DNA from: Eunapius fragilis
Taxonomy: Eukaryota; Porifera; Demospongiae; Spongillida; Spongillidae
Direction: 5' to 3'
Assembly (NCBI GenBank): GCA_963681505.1
Contig: OY811986.1
Location: 730,001-794,000 of the forward strand
DNA length: 64,000 nt
Shown piece after piece: positions 56,475-64,000 of this stretch; position 1 is the first letter of the stretch; the number at the start of each line of letters is the position of its first letter. Under the pieces are notes generated by a model. That model did no database searches. It was given only the letters and a program-made list of their open reading frames with translations, and had not been told where the DNA came from. The translations under genes were made by a program, and so were the position numbers.

Positions 56475-59400
56475 TGGTCAGGTGACTTACCATATGCACA
56501 GTACATCTTTGGACCAAGGTCTGGCTTTACAAAGAATTCCGGTAGGCTGGAGGCCAAGTTCAGCTTCCCATCTCTCCTGGTGTACTCGGAAAGTGGCAGG
56601 GCTTTCATGATGTCATCAAACCTGAATTAGGTGGGGAATTTTTACATCCGCATTTAAACTACACTCTTCCAACTGTACAAGTACACATCAACATGGTAAC
56701 GTTACCTAACATGGTAATGTTACCTAGTACACACCAACAATAAACATGGTACCGTTACCTAGTACACACCAACATGGTAATGTTACCTAGTACACATCAA
56801 CATGGTAACGTTGCCTAGTACACATCAACATGGTAACGTTACCTAACATGGTAACGTTACCTAGTACACACCAACATGGTAACATTACCTAGTACACACC
56901 AACATGGTAACGTTACCTAGTACACACCAACATGGTAACGTTGCCTAGTACACACCAACATGGTAACGTTACCTAGTACACACCAACATGGTAACGTTAC
57001 CTAGTACACACCAACATGGTAACGTTGCCTAGTACACACCAACATGGTAACGTTGCCTAGTACACACCAACATGGTAAATACAGTAATGCTTACAAAACT
57101 ATGCACACACACCTATCTGGAAGCTTTTCACTAAAGTCTTCTTTAGTTGGCCAATCTTTCAACTTCAGTAATCTGTGTTCTCCAGATGTAGGATCAACCA
57201 TCCTTGCTGAGAAAGGAGTACTACTTTATAACATACACAATATGCCTGTGTTGACAATTTCTTTATGGGTATAGTACATCTACATTAGTACCCCCCCCTA
57301 CTTAAGAGTGAAGTAGTACACCTCTCTATGGGTCACCTTTATGCTACCATAACTCCCTCACCATTTTCATCTTCAAAACCCTTCCAGAACACTTTGGTCA
57401 ACACCTGAGGTAGCAACAGACTCAGCCTACAATCCACCAGGTCTGCCAGTTCATTACCTAAACAGGAGAGGAGAGGAGAAATGATGAGGGGGAGGAGGAA
57501 ATTAAATATAATATTACTATTACTAACCAAAATCATTGTCAAAAGACACAGGACTCCAAAGGTTCTTGTCAAAACGCTCACTAACTCTTGCCACCACGAC
57601 AGGCTAAAGGAGAGGGGAGGAGGATGGAGGAACATGCATAACGGTACTCACTACCACTTACCTGTCCCCTCCTCCAATGATGCTGGAAGACTGAGAGGTT
57701 GTCCGGGTGGGTGGGGTCAAGGAGACACAGTAGTGTGGAGTTGGACAGCCATAGGTGTGGGGCCTTGATGGTGGTGATGTCACAGGGGACTTCCCCCCCA
57801 TTGGAGCAGGAATGTGGAAGCTCTAAATGGAGCTCATCATGCACATGGGCCGAAGGAAGTTCAGCTCCACATGGATGAGAGAGGTAGTCCTCAAGCATCC
57901 ATGATGACTGCAGAGTGGGACAGTCACCAAAATGGAGAGCGAAGGAGAGGGGGAACGTGTAATGCAGCTAGCTGTGGAACAGTACAGCCATGCAGGGCTA
58001 TGCAGGGACATAACTAACCATCTCCCCCCCCCCCCCCTCCCCTCTCTCTCCCTCCTCCCCTCTCCTCACCTGCATTTGTTGTTGCCTGTTCTTGATGCAG
58101 CCACGCGATCTCTTGCTCTCGTTCAGGAACCTGGACTGTGGCTCCTGTCTGCCCATGACGTTGAGGAGGTGGTATATGCTTTGGGGCACCTTCAGGGGTA
58201 TGTGGTGCATCTCACATATGCGGAGGGCCTGAGAGACCACCTCCGCCAGGACTGGGGAGGAGGATGGAGATGCGAGGAGTGGATAAATAGAATACAGAAG
58301 AGAGAAATTGAAAAATATATATATATACATGATATGCAGACGTTACATGTTTGGTACAAGCACACCTCCATACACACACGCCCACCCACCATTTGCTGGT
58401 ATGATCTGGGTGAGAAGGAGTGCAGATGGTCTGTGAGGCTGGCTGTTATATACACACATGGGCCAAGATGACTGGACTGAACTGACCGAGTCATGAGCTT
58501 CAGGAAAGGAGGGAGAGAGGGGAGGGAGGGAGGGAGGAGGGGAGGGAGGGAGGGAGGGGTGCTAGTTGTTGGTCGATAATTCCAGTCCCTCCCACCACCT
58601 ACCGTCATCTGAGGTGTAACCTTGGTAACATGTTGGGCATATGCAGAAGCCACAGTTATTGCAGACCCAGTGTAGGTTGAAGAGGGTGGTGTCACAGGTG
58701 TCACACAGTTCCCTAAGCCCCTTCACCGCCCTCTTCCATACAGGCAGGACTGCAGGGGTGTGGTGTGGGAGTGGGGGGAAGGTGAAGTGGTGGGAAGATG
58801 TGAGGATGAGATATCGAGATGGTAGGAGGGTATGAGAGGATGTGGAGATATGGAGGGGTGGGTGGAGGTAGGTGAGGAAATGACATCACATAAGAGAGGA
58901 CGTAAGCATGTAACACTGTGAACAAAGGGTTGGCTAACCTACGGGATGGTAACATTATGAGGGTGGTCACATGACAGAGATGGTGAGGGTCACGTGATGA
59001 GGGTGGACAAACAATGGGGACAGCCTGAGCCAAGTGTGTACACAAGTTTCTGCATGACTGACTCCAATTACCTTGAAATGTATTTTATAGGTAGACAAAA
59101 GGTCACTAAATTACAAGTTCTATTTCTGGATAGATAACAACCATTGCATTGCACCAAAAAATGCATCCATAAAACTTCAGGCATGAGTAGCACATACAAA
59201 AAGGACAAAACAAGGGGAAATGTGTGTGATAGTTCAACCATTGTCGTTAGTGGCTGCTACAATGTGAATAGTTTATGTGCTCAGTACATGAATGGAATTC
59301 ATATAATCACTCAGCTTGTGATGGACAAGACTTTTGATGCTCTTGGAAATAGAACTTGTAATTTACAGTATTACTTAAGACACTGTAATAAAACAAGGCT

Positions 59401-62400
59401 TTTCTGTTGATGCCAAAACTGTACTTGCAAGTTGATGGGGTCAAAACCTACATTAGACCAAGTTGCGAAAATGGTAGCAAAGGTCAACCTTTTGGTGCAA
59501 AGGTCAACCTTTTGGTAGGTGATAATCTCCCAAACAACTTGACCTGGGAAGGTGACCTTTTATATGAAGCAATGTCTCATGACCCCACAGCTATAAAATA
59601 CATTTCAGGGTAATTGCAGAAACTTGTGTACAGGTTGTCCCAATGAGGGGGGTCACATGGCATGATAAGACGGTGCGTTGATAGTATAGTACTAGTGATG
59701 ACAGCATGACAAGGGGTGTGGTCACTTGACATGGTTGTGGTCATGTGACATTGGTGCAGTATGTAAGCCACACCCACCATCCTCCTCTGGAAGCATGCTG
59801 GCCTCCTCCGCTAGGATATTAATGAACTGTGGCATGGTATTGGTGACCACCAAGATGGCTGTCTCCTCGTCAATCCTACTATAGCCTAAAGTGGTTGGGG
59901 AAGGAGGGAGGAGAGATGGGAAGGGATGAGAAGAGAGAGGGTAGCAAGAGAGAACAACTGTGAAGGTTGGTTAAACAAGCAGAAATGTAACTGAAGAAGA
60001 TCAAGTAGAAACCCAATGTGTGTTTCTGGGGTTATAATATTATCTGTATGTTATGTATGTCTTTGCAACCTTACAATGCCTTCCTTTCAAATCTCATACA
60101 CTTGTTCCCACACCATTTTTCTCTTTGGAAACCAATTTTGGAGCTGTAGATATTGTCACTACCATAAATACAAAGTTCACCAACCCATCTGGTTAGAATT
60201 CCACGTATGTCATAAGCATGTCAAATTTGATGTTTATAGAGGAGTCCTGTAGCTGCTTAGATCCTTGACTTCTGTTTCGAAGATATTAGCCGTGTAAAGT
60301 AAATGAACATTTTCCTGCTAGATTCCTGCCAACGTTGTACTCATGCCAACCAGAAAAGATGGCCGCTTATCTTCCCAATGACACAGCAACCCCCCCTCTA
60401 TATTGATTTAATTAATTTTTATAATGATAAAATTATAACCGCAGAAGGTCGAATTTTTGCTGGGCACTGTCCCATGTAATGCACACACATGCGTATTAAC
60501 ATTGTGTGCACTAGACACATTTCAACATTGGTGAAGCACTGCCGGTAACTACAGGTGCAGCGGACGTTCACTAAAACTAATACTTCACTGAAAATACAAA
60601 ATGTGCAGCGTTGTGATGTAATGGTTATGTCCCTCACCAGCCTTGTGTATGTGTGATGTAATGGTTATGTAATGGTTATGTCCCTCACCAGCCTTGAGGG
60701 GCGTCCAAGGGACAAGGTCCTCTGCACATGTGTCACAGTAGGTAGCAAAGCCTTCCACACTCACCAGAGGTTGTGTGTTATCGTCCACTCTTAACCTGGG
60801 GAGGAGGCAAAGGAGATTGTTTTAAAAAATCATACTTGCCCCCTTCACCCCTCCTTTCCACTCCACCATCATCCAAACAACCTCTCCTCCCCCTTTGGCC
60901 AAACACCATCAATGTTCCCATACCTCCCCCCCCCCCCCCCCCCCCCCCCCCCCCAGCCAAACACCATCAATGTTCCCATACCCCCCCCCCCAGCCAAACA
61001 CCATCAATGTCTCAACATACTTCCTGAACTCCAGGAAGCGGCAGTATCTGTTGAGGGGAAGGTCACCTTCACATGTGGCACATTCCAAACATTTCGGAAC
61101 ACCTGGAAATGCTTTGCAGAACCCATTCTAGGTGGTGTGTGGAAAGAAGTGTGTACATTACCTTGGTCATTACGATGATGGCTATGGGCTACATGTAATG
61201 CTAGGTGTACTGGTAGGTGACATTCAGGGCACATGTAATGCTAGGTGCACTGGTAGGTGACATTCTGGGCTACATGTAATGCTAGGTGTACTGGTAGGTG
61301 ACATTCAGGGCACATGTAATACTAGGTGTACTGGTAGGTGACATTCAGGGCACATGTAATGCTAGGTGTACTGGTAGGTGACATTCAGGGCACATGTAAT
61401 GCTAGGTGCACTGGTAGGTGACATTCAGGGCACATGTAATGCTAGGTGCACTGGTAGGTGACATTCAGGGTACATGTAATGCTAGGTGCACTGGTAGGTG
61501 ACATTCAGGGTACATGTAATGCTAGGTGTACTGGTAGGTGACATTCAGGGCACATGTAATGCTAGGTGCACTGGTAGGTGACATTCAGGGCACATGTAAT
61601 GCTAGGTGCACTGGTAGGTGACATTCAGGGCACACGTAATGCTAGGTGCACTGGTAGGTGACATTCAGGGCACATGTAATGCTAGGTGTACTGGTAGGTG
61701 ACATTCAGGGCACATGTAATGCTAGGTGCACTGGTAGGTGACATTCAGGGCACATGTAATGCTAGGTGTACTGGTAGGTGACATTCAGGGCACATGTAAT
61801 GCTAGGTGTACTGGTAGGTGACATTCAGGGCACATGTAATGCTAGGTGTACTGGTAGGCGACATTCAGGGCACATGTAATGCTAGGTGCACTGGTAGGTG
61901 ACATTCAGGGTACATGTAATGCTGGTGCACTGGTAGGTGACATTCAGGGCACATGTAATGCTAGGTGTACTGGTAGGTGACATTCAGGGCACATGTAATG
62001 CTAGGTGCACTGGTAGGTGACACTCAGGGCACATGTAATGCTAGGTGTACTGGTAGGTGACATTCAGGGCACATACAGCGAGAATACTAATAGTAATAGT
62101 AAGAGTGATGCATGTACATGTACATGCATCACTCCATCATTCCACACCTTCCCTCCATTACCTGTAGAAAGACAGTTCCATTGGCATACTGGCTGAGGTC
62201 CACAGAGACATAGACCACCTTACCAGTGGCTGCTCTGATGATGTGCTTCTTACCAGAGCCGGGCTTACGTCCCCTCTTGGCTGGAGTAAGCACCTTCTGG
62301 GCTCTCCATTGTGCAACCTCTATTGGCACAAAGCACAAGGAAGGGGAAGGGGAGGAGGCGAAGGGAGGAGGGGAAGGGGAGGAGGGGAAGGGAGGAGGGG

Positions 62401-64000
62401 AAGGGGAGGAGGGGAAGGGGAGGAGGGGAAGGGGAGGAGGGGAAGGAGGAAGTGGGAGAAGGGAAAGACAATCAACCACACACCCACACACCCATACACC
62501 CACACCACCTTCTTTTGTTCTACGCTTGCTACGCTTCATGAGGCCCATGTCTCTAAGTTCCTTCCTTCTCAGTTTCTCTTCTTCAGGAAGCCTTGGCCGA
62601 CCACGCCCCCTCTTTGACTGTCCTGATTTCTCCTTCTGCAGGGGGTAAACGTTAGCACCATAACAACAGGGTGTGGTTAATGTAATCACAAAGTTATGAC
62701 ACATTTGCATTCTGCCTGCTAGTCATCAAACATTGCAAGTGCAAAATGACATTAACATGATGATGCAATGGCGAAGCCACACCCCACCAAACGTCCTACC
62801 TCACAATAGTGCTACCTAATCAGGTAACGCTATAATAACTATGAGTTATTTTACTGCTATAGTGAAGTAGGTACCTCCTCTGTGAATGCATTCATTCCCC
62901 CAATGTAACTACGTGACCCCCAAGAGGAAGGAAATTGTTGAGTTATTTGTGGCCAACATGTGAACAGGTAGTTGGCAGGGAAGGAGAGGTTCCACTTTGT
63001 GAGTGTTTCTCAACAGGTGAGGTACCAGGCAACCATGCAATAGTTCTAAGCCACAAGCCATAGGAAAGAGACTTAAAAGTACCACGTACATCCCAATGGC
63101 TGCCAAAACGTCTGCCCTTACACCTGTCTACCCTAACAAACACTTGTGCACCATGAACAACAATGGAGACACATGCACACCCACATGCACACACACACAC
63201 ACATGCACACCCACATGCACACACACATGCACACATGCACACACCTGTGATGATGTACTCAAGTTGGTTTGCTTCTTCTCCGAGTTAGGTGAACTTGAAT
63301 GCGAGGAGAACTGACCATCAAGGAGGCTAAGGGGGCTTGATATCTGATGGAGGTGATGGTGGTGGTCACAACATTAACATACCTAGAAGACATATAAATT
63401 ACCCTTCATCCATCCCTTCCCTTCAACCTCTATCTACCCTTCAACCTCCCTCACACCTCTCCCCTTCCCTCACCCCTCTCCCCTCCCCTTCACCTCTCCC
63501 CTTCCCTTCACACCCCCCCCCCTTGACTCACCTGGGGACCGGAGTACAGATGTTCCCCCTCAAAACCCAGCTCGGCCTCGCTCCCATCGACCATATGCTG
63601 AGGGTTCATCACACGAGAGATGGGCAGCTCTCCGGAGTGCTTCTCTACCATGGCTGCCGTAGGAGACAGGGGCTCAGCGTCCCCAGCTATGTGAGCGGAG
63701 TCCTTACTGCAATACAGGTCCCCTCTGTACATGGACGGGGGCACGGTGAGGGGGGAGGGGTTTTGGGCGTGGTCACCAGCGGGAAGGAGGATGGAGTTGG
63801 GGGTGTGGTCACTCGACATCCCCATGATGAGCTTAGAGATACCAAGAGACTCGAAATCAGCACAGGAAGTGGGCGTGGCCATGCCAGGGAGGTAAGGGAA
63901 GGGAGTTGTCCCAGTGACGGGGGAAAGGTTGCAATCTGATTGGGAGAATTTGAAACTGCTGGTATTGTGGGGTGGGGTGTAGGAAGAGGTGCTGGGCTGA
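54005..64000 (-). CDS. KDM3: KDM3-family JmjC histone H3K9 demethylase (partial at 5' end)
   Basis: Minus-strand exons, C- to N-terminus: 54005-54070 (stop), 54137-54217, 54387-54440, 54794-54913, 54974-55032, 55371-55433, 55547-55626, 55980-56019, 56242-56312, 56491-56621, 57113-57206, 57362-57457, 57528-57603, 57662-57907, 58070-58251, about 58390-58490, 58603-58749, 59778-59885, 60689-60795, 61021-61102, 62162-62317, 62509-62635, 63247-63329, 63532 to beyond 64000. The JmjC domain has the Fe(II) triad: H-x-D in [12 protein letters not shown] and distal His in PAGAPHQV. Upstream is the KDM3-type cysteine cluster [20 protein letters not shown]-hook-like GRGRPRLP and KRGRKPG lie nearer the N-terminus. 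The family removes methyl groups from H3K9 in the nucleus. The order and C-terminal block ([18 protein letters not shown]) match KDM3A/B. Exon 54974-55032 breaks frame (see findings). Confidence 0.92.
54440..54635. repeat. 24-bp repeat in KDM3 intron
   Basis: Eight copies of 'ctgaagggggtggggcaaac' plus 'ataa'. It directly abuts the acceptor of exon 54387-54440 (the acceptor 'cttcag' is part of the repeat), so the other copies supply similar acceptors upstream in the transcript. Confidence 0.9.
55690..55855. repeat. ~28-bp repeat in KDM3 intron
   Basis: Five copies of 'ccttgaaacccatgtgatct' plus 'ccttaca'. Confidence 0.85.
56340..56472. repeat. (AC)n microsatellite in KDM3 intron
   Basis: A long pure AC run (about 56400-56472) preceded by interrupted CA repeats. 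On the transcript it starts about 18 nt after the donor of exon 56491-56621. Confidence 0.95.
56680..57075. repeat. ~28-bp minisatellite with palindromic core, KDM3 intron
   Basis: About 14 copies of 'aacatggtaacgttacctag' plus 'tacacacc'. Each unit contains the 12-bp palindrome GGTAACGTTACC, with GGTAACGTTGCC variants. Confidence 0.93.
58020..58037. repeat. poly-C run
   Basis: Homopolymer C tract in a KDM3 intron. Confidence 0.8.
59015..59655. mobile_element. possible ~640-bp inverted-repeat element in KDM3 intron
   Basis: 59030-59092 (gtgtacacaagtttctgca...attac...gaaatgtattttatag) is inverted at 59590-59635 (ctataaaatacatttc...gtaattgcagaaacttgtgtac). A second inner pair (acaagttctatttc at 59117 and gaaatagaacttgt at 59345) is also inverted. 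Two plus-strand ORFs (59144-59410, 59407-59613) have no recognisable family. Confidence 0.5.
60914..60991. repeat. poly-C runs with a duplicated 40-bp unit
   Basis: C homopolymers separated by copies of 'agccaaacaccatcaatgtt', close to the donor of KDM3 exon 61021-61102. Confidence 0.85.
61180..62085. repeat. 40-bp minisatellite, ~22 copies, KDM3 intron
   Basis: Unit 'gtaatgctaggtgcactggt' plus 'aggtgacattcagggcacat', highly uniform. It lies 75 nt downstream (in the transcript) of the donor of exon 62162-62317. On the minus strand each unit contains 'gaatgtcacctaccag', pyrimidine-rich with AG. Confidence 0.95.
62340..62460. repeat. GGGGAAGGGAGGA purine repeat
   Basis: Pure-purine plus-strand array (pyrimidine on the KDM3 coding strand) filling most of the intron between exons 62162-62317 and 62509-62635. 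Confidence 0.9.
63160..63243. repeat. CA-rich microsatellite
   Basis: Interrupted 'cacacatgcacaccca' repeats starting directly at the donor of KDM3 exon 63247-63329. Confidence 0.85.

Noticed and set aside
62226..62648. 140-aa plus-strand Glu/Gly-rich ORF
   Set aside because: Antisense to two KDM3 exons and a purine repeat.

Overview
This is a eukaryotic, intron-rich, invertebrate-type genomic window. Genes are split into many short exons with GT-AG (and two apparent GC-AG) junctions. The protein families (ankyrin-Roc-COR-Death, KDM3-type JmjC demethylase, RRM/CCCH/SF1 helicase) and a DIRS-like retrotransposon remnant point to an animal, probably an early-branching marine invertebrate such as a sponge. 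The taxon is inference, not proof. About 40% of the window is tandem repeat, and there is one 200-N assembly gap (42940-43139).

Layout. 1-5100: a ~418-bp satellite, about 12 copies, with two alternating variants. 5980-14402 (+): the 3' part of an ankyrin-Roc-COR-Death (ROCO) gene; its 6.1-kb intron carries a decayed minus-strand DIRS-like retroelement, a 118-bp-arm inverted repeat and a transposase-like remnant. 14998-53836 (+): three head-to-tail paralogous genes (called H1, H2 and H3 here), each starting with an RRM and ending in a MOV10/HELZ2-like SF1 helicase. H1 and H2 also have CCCH zinc fingers and a LOTUS/OST-HTH-like segment; H3 has an RGG-rich segment in place of CCCH. I assembled exon models by phase: H1 has 13 exons (1233 aa) and H3 has 15 exons (1215 aa), both in frame throughout. 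H2 is interrupted by the N gap, which removes the exon(s) with helicase motif IV. 54005-64000 (-): a KDM3-family histone H3K9 demethylase of at least 24 exons, convergent with H3 and running off the right edge.

How they fit together. The three helicase genes form a tandem paralogue cluster. Patches of near-identical nucleotides (Walker A region, C-terminal exon, an exon plus its flanking intron) suggest repeated gene conversion, while other parts have diverged strongly. H1 has lost conserved residues in helicase motifs II and IV. RRM, LOTUS-like and SF1 helicase modules in one protein suggest a role in RNA surveillance, germ-granule or small-RNA work; that is inference. Most introns in these genes and in KDM3 hold a private minisatellite, usually starting within a few tens of bases of the 5' splice site. 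Several introns also contain small inverted-repeat (MITE-like) elements. No rRNA, tRNA or CRISPR was seen.
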